From Paracyclopina nana (lineage: Eukaryota; Arthropoda; Copepoda; Cyclopoida; Cyclopettidae): DNA of 64,000 bases. Below the pieces are notes generated by a model. It was not told where the DNA came from. It made no database searches and worked only from the letters and a program-made list of their open reading frames with translations. The stretch spans positions 9,870,501 to 9,934,500 of the forward strand of contig JAGUCH010000002.1 of assembly GCA_019096065.1 (NCBI GenBank), read 5' to 3'. Numbering within the stretch: the first letter of the stretch is position 1; every line of letters begins with the position of its first letter. The position numbers were made by a program, and so were the translations under genes. Shown here piece after piece: positions 1 to 9,860 of this stretch.

Positions 1-543
1 CTGAATGTTTGTAAGTATTTTAACTGTCACGAGTCATTGACCATAGTATTTGCTTTACAATAAATTAATCACAATTGTGTGTGGTTGAAACTAACCTATA
101 CGTGCAGATAAATAACGTGTAATTTGATTCAAGGACTCCTGGGGCCTCCTTGCTTTCGTTTACTTAGAAGAGTACAAAAAATGAGCTTAGTATATGGGTA
201 TACCTAAACGTACTTGCCTCTGCTAAGCAGAGATAAAAGCATCATTCCCGTGAGCAACAGTGTTTATGATCCTCTTTCCTTCCCCGTAATGACATTTTAT
301 AGCTTGGAAATTATTAGAAACTCTCCTGAGGAGTTGAGCTCCAGAGCAGCAGCTTATCTTGATATTTCCGCATTGCTGGTAAACTTGAGTCAACATTTAT
401 GAAAGGGGTGCCAGGTAGCTCATATCTCAAATTCATTTGGGAGGGTACGTTGAGTTGCCAATTCTCAGGAGACTAAACAAACTAGTAATAGCAATAACAA
501 ACTCAATAGGCTCAGCAGCACTTTTTGCTTGATACCGTCAAAA
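1..543. other. Intergenic / 5' flank of fax-like gene
   Basis: No credible gene is seen. Short open frames here lack family resemblance and splice context. The last part presumably holds the promoter and 5' UTR of the fax-like gene starting at 544. No clear TATA box was recognised. Confidence 0.5.
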
Positions 544-1476
544 ATGTGGATTGTCTGGTTGTGTTCCTGGATATTGGCCGCCTGCATTGTCTACTTGCTG
601 AAACCGAAAAAGGCCTACGGAAAGCTGCAGAAGAAGAACTATGCCAAGGACACTGTGTACCTAGTGCAATTCCCAGTGTCGCCCCACATCCGCAGCATTT
701 CCCCGTTTGCTCTTAAACTAGAGACTTACTTGAGGCTGAAGAGGGTAAAATATGAGCCTGTTTACTCCCTGCATTTCGGCAAAAAGAGGCAGATACCATA
801 CATTGAGCTAAATGGGGAGCATATTCCAGACTCGAACGTGATCATCGCCGAACTTGAGCGTAGGGGCATTAGTCAGCCGGATGGAGAGCTTAGCCCTGAT
901 CAGTCCGCCATTGGTCACTTGATTGGCGTGGCTATCGAAAATCATACATCTCTGGCAGGATTTTTATGGAGATACGGCTACAACATGAAGGAATTTTATG
1001 AAGCTTTGTGCAGGGACAACTTTGGAAGGAGCCGGACCTTATTCTTCTTCAAGCATATGCAACCCATAGGAATGAGGATGAAAGGCAGATTTCATGGGCT
1101 GGGCAGGCACAGCCTCGAAGAAATAGCAGAGTTTTCATACAAGGATTTGAAAGCAGTCTCTATTCTCCTCGGAGACAAGCCTTTTTTCAACGGAAACGTA
1201 AAAAATTACTATGCTGGCATAATTTACAGGCACTAATCAAGCCTAATATGTGTTTCCTTCCAGAGACCTTCAACATTTGACTGCACTCTCTTTGGCCATT
1301 TGGTGCAATTCATCTACCTTCCAATGAACATCCCACAGAAAAAATTCATCCACGAGCAGTGTCCTAACTTGGTTCAGTTTGTCGACCGGATGAAGGCCAC
1401 GCTATGGCCAGATTGGGAAGAAATGTGCCAACGAAGCTGTATGATAGGCAAGACAGCTGAATCGATCATATTTTAA
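544..1476 (+). CDS. fax: Failed-axon-connections / metaxin-like GST-fold membrane protein
   Basis: Two exons, 544-1197 and 1264-1476, encode 288 residues. The 66-nt intron falls on a codon boundary (donor GTAAAA, acceptor TTCCAG). ATG 544 is chosen because the in-frame codons before it are not ATG and because it begins directly with a hydrophobic anchor (residues 2-20, WIVWLCSWILAACIVYLL). A thioredoxin-like GST N-terminal domain follows (about residues 35-110; PFALKLETYLRLKRVKYEP, then QIPYIELNG and the DSNVII turn). An all-helical GST C-terminal domain spans the splice (GDKPFF, then FDCTLFGHLVQFIY). This pattern is the fax / CDR / metaxin-related family. Drosophila fax acts in axon development and worm CDR proteins respond to cadmium; enzymatic activity is not established. 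A polyadenylation signal AATAAA lies at 1501-1506. The protein resembles the short N-anchored CDR type more than the roughly 400-residue vertebrate FAXC. Confidence 0.85.
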
Positions 1477-1514
1477 ACTTTTCCATTTACGATGGCTAAT
1501 AATAAAAAATATGG

Positions 1515-2005
1515 CTATCTAAAAATCTTTTTCAGTATGTAAGCACCAGCTAGGCCAAAAGTAGCGTACATCGCATAACGCGCCGTCTTGTGTTCTTGTG
1601 GCTCGGAGTCAATCTGCTTATACTTGTGCTCATTTTCTTTCCATTTCGTAGCTCTTAAAACACTTGGCCTGTTAAGAGCTTCTCGAGCGTACAAAGCCAA
1701 AGTTGGCAAATTGCCTTGTTCCCAAAGTTCTTCGTCCAGTCCCAACTGATACAGCCTCAACAAAGTCACGCTTAAAATGCAATCGTGGGCTGAAAATAGA
1801 GGTCCGTTCAGCCATACTCCAACTCTCTTCTCGTCAGCAAGATGAGCCTCAAGGAGCCCCAATAGACTGGCAACATCATTTAAAGCCATGGGAAAGTTTT
1901 GATGGCTCTCCGCATTGCTGCAGTACTTGCTGATAAGGTTTTCACTTTTGTCTAGCGCTCTATGAAAATTGGACTGGCTTTCAGAGGTGTCATTTTGCAA
2001 GTGGC
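1515..2005 (-). pseudogene. GDAP1: GDAP1-like gene, 3' part (C-terminal GST domain and tail anchor), cut by retrotransposon
   Basis: On the minus strand, 2000 down to 1515 is open for 161 codons and ends in a stop. It holds a GST C-terminal helical domain (GLLEAHLAD, then GPLFSAHDCILSVTLLRL, the GDAP1 'FTLADVSLAVTLHRL' signature) and a C-terminal hydrophobic segment followed by basic residues (GLAGAYILKKIFR). Together these match the mitochondrial outer-membrane tail anchor of GDAP1. The coding frame runs straight into the target-site duplication at 2001-2005, where the BEL/Pao element begins. The matching 5' part is at 11558-11992 in the same frame, so the two parts would account for about 306 residues (human GDAP1 has 358). 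GDAP1 proteins control mitochondrial fission and redox balance. As it stands the coding sequence is interrupted, so this allele should be null or truncated. The end lies 38 bp from the stop of the convergent fax-like gene. Confidence 0.85.
2001..2005. repeat. Target-site duplication, left copy (GTGGC)
   Basis: GTGGC directly precedes the TG of the 5' LTR and is repeated at 11558-11562 directly after the CA of the 3' LTR. A 5-bp duplication fits LTR retrotransposon integration and confirms the element boundaries. Confidence 0.95.
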
Positions 2006-2217
2006 TGAAGAAAGTTATTTGTATTTGAATTTTCCCGCCCTTGATTATGTAAAATCAGCTAACGCATCGTCAGCTCAATAAACCGCAGTCACGTTTTGTT
2101 TATCACATAGTAAAGTTGTATTACTTTCTCTCCATTGTTCAATCTGAGCTAAGTCCTCTCTTGGCACGTCGGCAACATCTCTCCAAACGTAGATTCTTGG
2201 AGCAGATCTTCCTTTCA
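2006..2217 (+). repeat. 5' LTR of BEL/Pao element
   Basis: 212 bp, begins TGAAGAAAG and ends CTTTCA, identical to the 3' LTR. AATAAA occurs inside (CAGCTCAATAAACC), a plausible R-region polyadenylation signal. Confidence 0.95.
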
Positions 2218-2235
2218 TGGCGCCCAAGTGAACAA
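2218..2235 (+). other. Putative primer binding site
   Basis: TGGCGCCCAAGTGAACAA follows the 5' LTR with no gap. The TGG start complements a tRNA CCA end. The particular tRNA is not determined; the first eight bases resemble sites used with tRNA-Lys in other elements. Confidence 0.7.
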
Positions 2236-2749
2236 CAGGTGAACCAAGACAATTTTCCTGAGATTCTCAAATCACACTCATACCGCACTAGCCACACACG
2301 CTAAACCCAGAATTTGAAACAAAAAGAGTCATAGACTAAAGTTTCGAATTCAAAACCACGAATCCAAAGCAAAAAGAGTCACGTACTAACGCGTTGGATT
2401 CCCCACTGACAATTTCTCCCGAGCCAAAAGCAGTTTTGACCCGGACGAAATTCACCCATAATTGAAAGTCTTTAGAACCAAACGAACGGATCAAGGCCTA
2501 GCCAACAGAAGTGATCCAATCGCGATATTCACCATTCTAAAAGACATTTCTATTTACAGACAATATCAAAGAAGCCTCACAAACAGCCGAAGCTTCCCAT
2601 TACAACGTCACCACGAAATCCGAAGGACAAGATTTGAAGCTAATCGTCATCTTCAAGCTACATACAGTGTCATTACCAAAACTTACCTTGTACACCAATC
2701 ACGATAATAAAAGTCAAATATAATTGAACATAGTCCAATCACTTCTAAC

Positions 2750-5230
2750 ATGGCATCCAAACAGACATCAGACAGTGAATTCGAAGTCGCCAACTGGAAC
2801 GAACTCGAAACAGAAGCAAAAGAGATCATTGCATCTGTACAAAGCAAAATAACCGAATGGAGCCAAACGAGTCCAAAGGACATGAAAGCTGACATCCCGA
2901 AATACATACAAGAAATCCTCAAGGCCAGACAATCAGCTAAACAAGCCCAGGAGCTCATTTCGGCCATATACGAGGCACGAGCTGACAATGACGAGGAATC
3001 TGACCTCATAATTGACCACGCTCAAAAGCTCCAGGAAACTTGGAACAAAATGAGACTCAGACTCAGAGTCTACAGCTCAACAGTCAAAAGACTTCAAGGC
3101 CAAAACGAAAAGGAAAATCCGGACAGCACACACCTGTCCTTCCCAGACTCTTCATTCATGTACTCAATGGATGGAGGTCTTGACATCTCACGCATCTCCT
3201 TGAACACACAGGAGAAATTCCTTACTGAAAAAGAAATTCTGAGGTCAGATGAGACTCCCAAAACTGCACCTCCACCACCACAAGCAAACCCACCGAAACA
3301 AACTGGAACAATACCAAAAGTCCCGCAACCAGGCAAAGAGCCCCCAAAAGCACCTTCCAAAGACAATGCAAAAGACCCTCGCTTTGATGCACCTTATCAA
3401 AAAATGAAAAGACAGTTTGATGACATGCAGTCCACCCTTAAAGCTATGGCTGAAGGCCAAAAAGAAGTGGATCAATTCAAAAACTACACGGTCATGACAG
3501 ACAAACAAAAAGAGCTTGAAGACTACGCCGCTCAAGCACGGGATGCACTAACAAAAAGCAAAGTAATCTCATCCCAAGAAGCAGGTGGCTTCAAAGCCCA
3601 CATAACACGGATTACAAAAGCAGCTAAGGAGCTCATTGATGAGCTTAGAAAAACGCTTCCGGAATGGAAACCAAAACCAGCCGAAGCAGAACTACACAAG
3701 ACAATGGACGATCTAATGTCCTCAATGAATGTCTCCAAACAACCCAGCCCGCAACAGAAAACATTGGCTGAACTGGTTGAAATGTTTGACCAAAAAACAG
3801 AGCCAACCCCCACACACATTCTTCCTCCACCACCCAATCCGGACCTCACAAATGAATCAAATCATGATAATCCGGACCCGGAACCTAATCACCCACCTCC
3901 AACAAATTCAAACAGAGGGGGAAACACAAGGGGACGAAATCGCCGACAAAGAAGCTCCAGAAATGACCACAATGACTTCTACATGCACGAATCAGAGGAT
4001 GATGAACCATATGTCCTCATACAAACACTCAAACACCCATCAGCAAGGAAGCAACAGAAGTCTGTCATCACAGACTGGTCTGATCTCTACAAACGAGCTT
4101 TCCTAATGAGCCAAATCTACGATACGAAAAAAGACAGAGCTCCAAAGGAAAATGAAATTCCCAAGACCAAATTTAAGGGCAACGTCGGCGACTATGCTGA
4201 CTTCAAGGAAAGATTCTTCATAAGAATCATCAAAAACACTGCCATATCCCCTGAACACAAAATGATGATGCTCATGGACAGCATTGAGGGAGAGCCAATG
4301 ACAGAACTCAAAAACCTGAAACCATGGAACCTCAAAAACCTTGCTAACGCCCTAGAAATACTTGACAGCCTCTACGCTGACACACAAGGTCAAAAAAGCT
4401 ATCTATTGAACAAAATCACACAGCTAGAACCACTCGATCACACCAAACGCAAGTCCCTTCTGGACCACAAAACTCTGATCAATGACCTCATCAGACACTT
4501 CAAGGAAGAGGCCAGACGATTAGAATGCACAGCAGACATGGGAATCGAGTCCATATTTTACATGATCAAATGGAACAAAGACTCACGAATGTCATTCGAG
4601 ACTTACATCGAGAACAAAAACTACAAAAAGAACATGGCCAGCCTCACACAATACATGGACTGGCATCTCAACCTCAGCAGGCAATTCTCGTATGAAAAAG
4701 AACTCAAGGAAGCCAAACCTCAAACCAAAAAAGTTGAAACTATTACACTGTGCACTAATGAGGACAATGAAACAGATCCGGACTCTTTCACAGATGAGTC
4801 AGAACTTGAGGATGATAATGATGACATTCAGTGCATGTCCACAGCAGTCAAGGATCAAACAATGACTGAGTGTCCAATATGCAAAATAGCAAATCACCTG
4901 CTCCCACGATGCCGGACTTTCATGAAAATGTCCGCTCAAGAAAAATATGAAAAATGTCTGGCATCAAAAGCATGCATGAGATGCTTAGAATCCACACACA
5001 TCAGACGCACATGCACTGCGACAAAATGCAAACACTGTGGCAGCCCCCACCACACCCTCATGCACAAGCATTTTGAAAATCGCAGGACAGAAAGAGCAAA
5101 CAAAGACGTTAAAACAGAACTCGACAATGTCAAGACCACACTCGCTACAATAGCTAACTCAGTGAAGGACATGTCTGACCGACAAACAGCTTTTTTAGAA
5201 AGCAACCAATCGAACGCAGACCCCACGTAA
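2750..5230 (+). CDS. gag: Retrotransposon gag-like ORF (BEL/Pao)
   Basis: An 826-residue ORF starts at ATG 2750. It has a charged, coiled-coil-prone N-terminus, a proline-rich linker, a central region of the retrotransposon gag type (starting near KFKGNVGDYADFKERF), and C-terminal Cys/His clusters (CPICKIANHLLPRC, CMRCLESTHIRRTC, CKHCGSPHHTLMH). These zinc knuckles are characteristic of BEL/Pao gag. The product would form the virus-like particle core. Fossil element part; it looks whole. Confidence 0.9.
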   Translation: MASKQTSDSEFEVANWNELETEAKEIIASVQSKITEWSQTSPKDMKADIPKYIQEILKARQSAKQAQELISAIYEARADNDEESDLIIDHAQKLQETWNKMRLRLRVYSSTVKRLQGQNEKENPDSTHLSFPDSSFMYSMDGGLDISRISLNTQEKFLTEKEILRSDETPKTAPPPPQANPPKQTGTIPKVPQPGKEPPKAPSKDNAKDPRFDAPYQKMKRQFDDMQSTLKAMAEGQKEVDQFKNYTVMTDKQKELEDYAAQARDALTKSKVISSQEAGGFKAHITRITKAAKELIDELRKTLPEWKPKPAEAELHKTMDDLMSSMNVSKQPSPQQKTLAELVEMFDQKTEPTPTHILPPPPNPDLTNESNHDNPDPEPNHPPPTNSNRGGNTRGRNRRQRSSRNDHNDFYMHESEDDEPYVLIQTLKHPSARKQQKSVITDWSDLYKRAFLMSQIYDTKKDRAPKENEIPKTKFKGNVGDYADFKERFFIRIIKNTAISPEHKMMMLMDSIEGEPMTELKNLKPWNLKNLANALEILDSLYADTQGQKSYLLNKITQLEPLDHTKRKSLLDHKTLINDLIRHFKEEARRLECTADMGIESIFYMIKWNKDSRMSFETYIENKNYKKNMASLTQYMDWHLNLSRQFSYEKELKEAKPQTKKVETITLCTNEDNETDPDSFTDESELEDDNDDIQCMSTAVKDQTMTECPICKIANHLLPRCRTFMKMSAQEKYEKCLASKACMRCLESTHIRRTCTATKCKHCGSPHHTLMHKHFENRRTERANKDVKTELDNVKTTLATIANSVKDMSDRQTAFLESNQSNADPT

Positions 5231-5250
5231 CTCTGCCTAAAGAAGTGGCC

Positions 5251-8200
5251 ATGCAATTGATCCAAATGAAGAGAGAACTCAAAAAACAGAAACTATCCAC
5301 ATCAAGATGCTTCAGAGTAGTACCAGTCATAGTCTGCAATGGCATAAAACAGATAAAAACAAACATGGTCCTCGATGAAGCTTCAAGCAGCTCTTTCATA
5401 AGCGATCAACTATACAAGGATTTAAACTTAGTCGGCCAAAAAGTCACATATCATGTATCATCCATTAATAATAAAATACAAAAAATGGAAAGTCACAAAT
5501 GCGAACTCACAATTAAACCGGTTCTTCCCACCAAACAAAGCTTCAAAATCAAAGCTTACACATCAGAAGGCATCAACAAACTAATTGCTCTTCCGGATTA
5601 CAAAAAACTAAAGGAACAATTCGACTTTCTAAAGCCAATACAATTCCCAGAACTCCACGATGGCCCAGTTGAAATACTTTTGGGCATCAACTACCCGGCT
5701 CTCCATACAAGCTTTAAAGACACAACAGGACCAAATCCGGATTCACCTCTAGTACGAGAGACAGTGTTCGGTAATACACTGACCTATACGAATCCAGATT
5801 TCAACAAAAAAGTTGCACTCTTAACTCACGAAGTGATTGATCAAGAATGCCCCGAGCTCAAACACATAATGAAAGCTCTCTTTGATGACGACTCACAAGG
5901 CCTCAAAGAAGCAGATCCTGAAAACTTATTAACGTACGAAGAAAAGAAAGCTCGGAACATAATACAAGGAACCATCCACAAAACCTCCAAAGGCAACCTA
6001 GCCATGCGAGTACCATTCCACACATATCCAGATCCACCACCTCTTCCCAATAACTACTACCAAGTACTGAACTTCGAAATGAAACAAGAAGACAGACTCG
6101 GGCCGGAAGCTATGAAACAAGTGGATGACACTATTGATGAAATGGTCAAATACGGCTGCCTTCGATTATTACGAGACGATGAAAACAAGCTAGTGGGGTT
6201 CTACATACCTCGAGTAATGGTTATAAAAATTGACAGACTAACCACAAAAGTCAGAGTCTGCATGGACGCAGCCAGACCATATGGTCCAGAAAGACTCTCA
6301 CTCAATTCACAAGTACTAACTGGCGAAAAGCTACAAGGAGACATATGGTCAATCTGGATTCGCTTTCGCTTGAAAAAACACGGCTATATAGCAGACGCAG
6401 AAAAGATGTTCCTCAACGTACATCTAATGGAAGAAGACAAACCTTTCCACAGAATGATCCACAGAGGTAAAGCTTACCAGTTCGAATCATGGGTCTTTGG
6501 CAATGCAGCCTCACCTTATGCAGCACTTTATACAATGAAACAAATAGCTAAAGATAATAAACTACATCCAATTACTGAGTATGTCTTCAGTGAATGCCTC
6601 TATATGGACGATATCATCTTCAGCTGCAATTCCACAGAAGAAGCTCTCAGCGTGTATAATGACTGCAAAAATGCCCACGCCAAATCCAAAATGGTCTTCA
6701 AAAAATGGGTCTCCTCAGACAGAGACTTCATGAAACAAATTGAAACAGAAGACTGGCACCCATCATTCGAAATAAACTCGAAAACTCCAAATGTAAAAGC
6801 TCTTGGCATCAATTGGATCTCAGAAGAAGACCTCATCTGCTTCAAACCACTCAAACTTAACATATCGGACTCTGACCTTAAAAATATTACTCGACGATAC
6901 ATAGTATCAGTAGTAGCCCAAATCTTTGATCCACATGACCTCTTAGCACCTTTCACATTAAAAGGACGACTCATAGCCCAAGAAGTCTGGGGCTTGAATG
7001 ACACTTTAAAAATAGATTGGGACGATAAACTGGCCACATTTGCAGACAAAGATGACAGAATATCTCCAATACTAACAGCCTTTCAGAAATTCGCCAACAA
7101 AGCGAAAAGAATAGATGAAATCAAACTCCCACGCTACGTGACTACTCATATAAAAGTCACGAAACGCGAATTACACGCCTTTTGTGACGCATCCAAAAAA
7201 GCTTACTGCGTAGCAGTCTACTTACGCACAATATACAAAAATGACCTAGACGAGACAAAAATCATGGCTCATTTGATTGTAGCAAAAAAGAAGCTCATAT
7301 CAGCTTCCGGACGAACAATACCACAGGCTGAACTAATGGGTGCAGTCTGTGCCACTCAAATAACCCCGAATACTTCGACCCAACTTGACCTAATTGACAT
7401 GCATGTGGAAAAAACAGACGTCCACTACTATCTCGACTCAAAATGCACGCTTCACTGGATCAAAAGGTCAAAAAGAAGACTTATTCCATTTGTGGCAACG
7501 CGAACATGTACAATAAAAGAAAAGACTGACAAAGACCAATGGCATTACGTTGAAACAAATTCCAATCCAGCAGACAAGGGCACTCGCAGCCTCACATTTG
7601 ACGAATTTGTTCAACAAAGCGAACTTTGGTTCAAAGGTCCGAACCTTGAAAATCCGGATTACACATATCCATCAGATGAAGAATTCCAAAACATGCCAAA
7701 AGAAGAAGAAGAAGAACTCCGTTCATCTATGGCAAAAATATGCCTTTTCAGCCACCTCAAATTACACAATTACATACCCTCAATGTCATTTGACAAGCTT
7801 AGACCATTATTCAAAATAAATGCGACCTGGCCAGAGAAACACGTCGATGTCTTCAAATACATCGACAGATGCTACAAACCAATGTTCACAAATGACTACG
7901 TAAAGAAACATTACAACAGTCTACACACACTCATTCAAGCAGCAATCTGGCTCAAATACATAAGGGTAAAATTGGCACGAAAGGCATGCCAGAATCGACC
8001 AACAGCCAGAAAAATTCTAGAAAGCTTCAATCTAAAGACAGAAGCCACATCAATATTGGAACATAACAAACAAGCTCTCTCATTCCTCATCATAGAAGCA
8101 CAAAAAGAATCATTTTCTGGCAAAGATCGAAACCTAAAGGATGATATACAAATGTTTTATGCAAAAGTCAACCAAAATGGAGACATACGCGGGGAATCTC

Positions 8201-9324
8201 GGCTAGAAAACTCAACAGCCATATCAATTTACCAAAGAAGGCCAATATTGTTATCACGTAAACATGCATTAACACATATAATAGTAAAAGACATACATGA
8301 AATAAATCATTGCTCACTAAGAGAAACAATAGCAAAAGTCTCACGATTCTTTCAAATAACAGGACTAAGAATTCTAGCCAAAGACATCATCAGACACTGC
8401 TATGAATGCAACAAGGCAAAAGGCAAACCATACCAAAGCCAACACATGGCAGCGCTTCCGGATCTACAACTAGATCGCCTGCGCTTATTTGAAAACGTCT
8501 CAATTGACTTCGCCGGCCCAATAAAAGTAAAAATTGGAAGGCCACTATACGATTTCTACTTTCTAGTCATAGTTTGTCAACAAACACACGCTTTTCATAT
8601 GGAAATAACCGAAAGTCTAGCAACTGAACACGTACTCACAGCGCTACAACGCTTTAGTAGCAAAAGGCGTGTCCCACGAACAATTGGATCAGACAATGCC
8701 ACACAATTACGTGCAGCTAAACAACTGACAGGACCTGACACAGATCAAATAATAAAAGAATTACACATCGAAGACTGGGACTTTTCGCCAGTATACAGCC
8801 CACAAAACAACGGACTATCGGAAATAATGGTCAAACTAGCGAAACAAAGACTTCCAGACCTTAAAACCACAGAATTCACACTAGACAGCTTATACACGTA
8901 CGCTGAAATGATCACATGTCTTATAAACGATCGACCAATAGATTACGTAGACACAGAAAATATCGATCGAATACTATGCATTAATGACATATTAAAAAGC
9001 GGACTCGAAATTGACAATAGTGAGCTCGAAATAATAAACAAGAACTGCCAATTTGCAGAGCTATACTTAGGAGTACAGACTTTAATACATAATTTCTGGA
9101 ACGATTGGACAACTGCAGTAATTGACAGACTTCGCAGTTACCCAAAATGGACCAAATTTAGAGATGATCCCAAAGTTGGCGAAATTTGCATCTTGATGAT
9201 GTCAGACACAGATAAAAGACACACCTGGCCATACGGCAGAATAAAGGACATAATCAGAGATCCAGATGGACAAGTCCGGAAATGCACAATGCTCATACCT
9301 AAAAACAAACAAATACACGATTAA
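5251..9324 (+). CDS. pol: Retrotransposon pol ORF (BEL/Pao): protease, RT, RNase H, integrase
   Basis: About 1,357 residues from ATG 5251 (an in-frame GTG lies two codons earlier), beginning 20 bp after the gag stop. In order: an aspartic-protease-like segment (LDEASSSSFI); reverse transcriptase (CMDAARPYG, GNAASPYAAL, catalytic LYMDDIIF); an RNase H-type region (AFCDASKKAY, AELMGA, YYLDSKCTL); a zinc-binding H2C2 region (HEINHCSLRE...HCYECNKAKG); an integrase core (VSIDFAGP, SDNATQLRAA, NNGLSEIMVKLAK); and a DUF5641-like end (VGEICILMMSD, WPYGRIKDI). This is the Pao-type order. It looks whole. Confidence 0.93.
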   Translation: MQLIQMKRELKKQKLSTSRCFRVVPVIVCNGIKQIKTNMVLDEASSSSFISDQLYKDLNLVGQKVTYHVSSINNKIQKMESHKCELTIKPVLPTKQSFKIKAYTSEGINKLIALPDYKKLKEQFDFLKPIQFPELHDGPVEILLGINYPALHTSFKDTTGPNPDSPLVRETVFGNTLTYTNPDFNKKVALLTHEVIDQECPELKHIMKALFDDDSQGLKEADPENLLTYEEKKARNIIQGTIHKTSKGNLAMRVPFHTYPDPPPLPNNYYQVLNFEMKQEDRLGPEAMKQVDDTIDEMVKYGCLRLLRDDENKLVGFYIPRVMVIKIDRLTTKVRVCMDAARPYGPERLSLNSQVLTGEKLQGDIWSIWIRFRLKKHGYIADAEKMFLNVHLMEEDKPFHRMIHRGKAYQFESWVFGNAASPYAALYTMKQIAKDNKLHPITEYVFSECLYMDDIIFSCNSTEEALSVYNDCKNAHAKSKMVFKKWVSSDRDFMKQIETEDWHPSFEINSKTPNVKALGINWISEEDLICFKPLKLNISDSDLKNITRRYIVSVVAQIFDPHDLLAPFTLKGRLIAQEVWGLNDTLKIDWDDKLATFADKDDRISPILTAFQKFANKAKRIDEIKLPRYVTTHIKVTKRELHAFCDASKKAYCVAVYLRTIYKNDLDETKIMAHLIVAKKKLISASGRTIPQAELMGAVCATQITPNTSTQLDLIDMHVEKTDVHYYLDSKCTLHWIKRSKRRLIPFVATRTCTIKEKTDKDQWHYVETNSNPADKGTRSLTFDEFVQQSELWFKGPNLENPDYTYPSDEEFQNMPKEEEEELRSSMAKICLFSHLKLHNYIPSMSFDKLRPLFKINATWPEKHVDVFKYIDRCYKPMFTNDYVKKHYNSLHTLIQAAIWLKYIRVKLARKACQNRPTARKILESFNLKTEATSILEHNKQALSFLIIEAQKESFSGKDRNLKDDIQMFYAKVNQNGDIRGESRLENSTAISIYQRRPILLSRKHALTHIIVKDIHEINHCSLRETIAKVSRFFQITGLRILAKDIIRHCYECNKAKGKPYQSQHMAALPDLQLDRLRLFENVSIDFAGPIKVKIGRPLYDFYFLVIVCQQTHAFHMEITESLATEHVLTALQRFSSKRRVPRTIGSDNATQLRAAKQLTGPDTDQIIKELHIEDWDFSPVYSPQNNGLSEIMVKLAKQRLPDLKTTEFTLDSLYTYAEMITCLINDRPIDYVDTENIDRILCINDILKSGLEIDNSELEIINKNCQFAELYLGVQTLIHNFWNDWTTAVIDRLRSYPKWTKFRDDPKVGEICILMMSDTDKRHTWPYGRIKDIIRDPDGQVRKCTMLIPKNKQIHD

Positions 9325-9860
9325 ATGAAATCAAACCACCCCGTGAGGAGATTTATTCAATTCGACAAATAATACCACTGCATCTAATACGAGACTAACA
9401 ATAAACACAGCGGACACGCGGGGAAAGCAGTTTTTTCCAGTTATAAGTAACTCACTGCTCGCGATTGGACGCGAGGAACAGTTCATGTCACGTGACCACG
9501 CGCATGAGCGGGGAAAATATTGACAAACGGAACTTACGCACTATTTTGCGTAACATAAATAACTTCCGAACGGGAAATGACCGAGCGAAGAGCCGACAAC
9601 AATAAATAGTCGGCACTTTTGCGCAAAATAATAAAAAGACAAATAACGAGAAAAATAGACAAATACTCATTTAAATCACATGACACTCGCCATCATAACT
9701 GGTTTGCGACTGCGCACGGGCAAGCGCACCATCAATCTAACCAGTTTCGCCCTCGCCCGAGTATAAAAAGACGGGTAAACCCGGCATCAGCCCACACTCA
9801 CACACATTCGTCTGAACAGACCAGACACTCACCTTCTACACTCAATCTCGACTTACAACA
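9325..9860 (+). promoter_or_regulatory. Internal spacer with TATA box before ORF3
   Basis: Between pol and ORF3 lie about 535 bp without an ORF of note. TATAAAAA starts at 9762, and a TCAG initiator-like sequence at 9787-9790 lies about 27 bp downstream. A C/A-rich leader then runs to the ORF3 start context CAACAATGG. This is the layout of an RNA polymerase II core promoter, so ORF3 may have its own transcript. This is inference from sequence; splicing from the LTR promoter, as in related elements, is the alternative. Confidence 0.5.
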
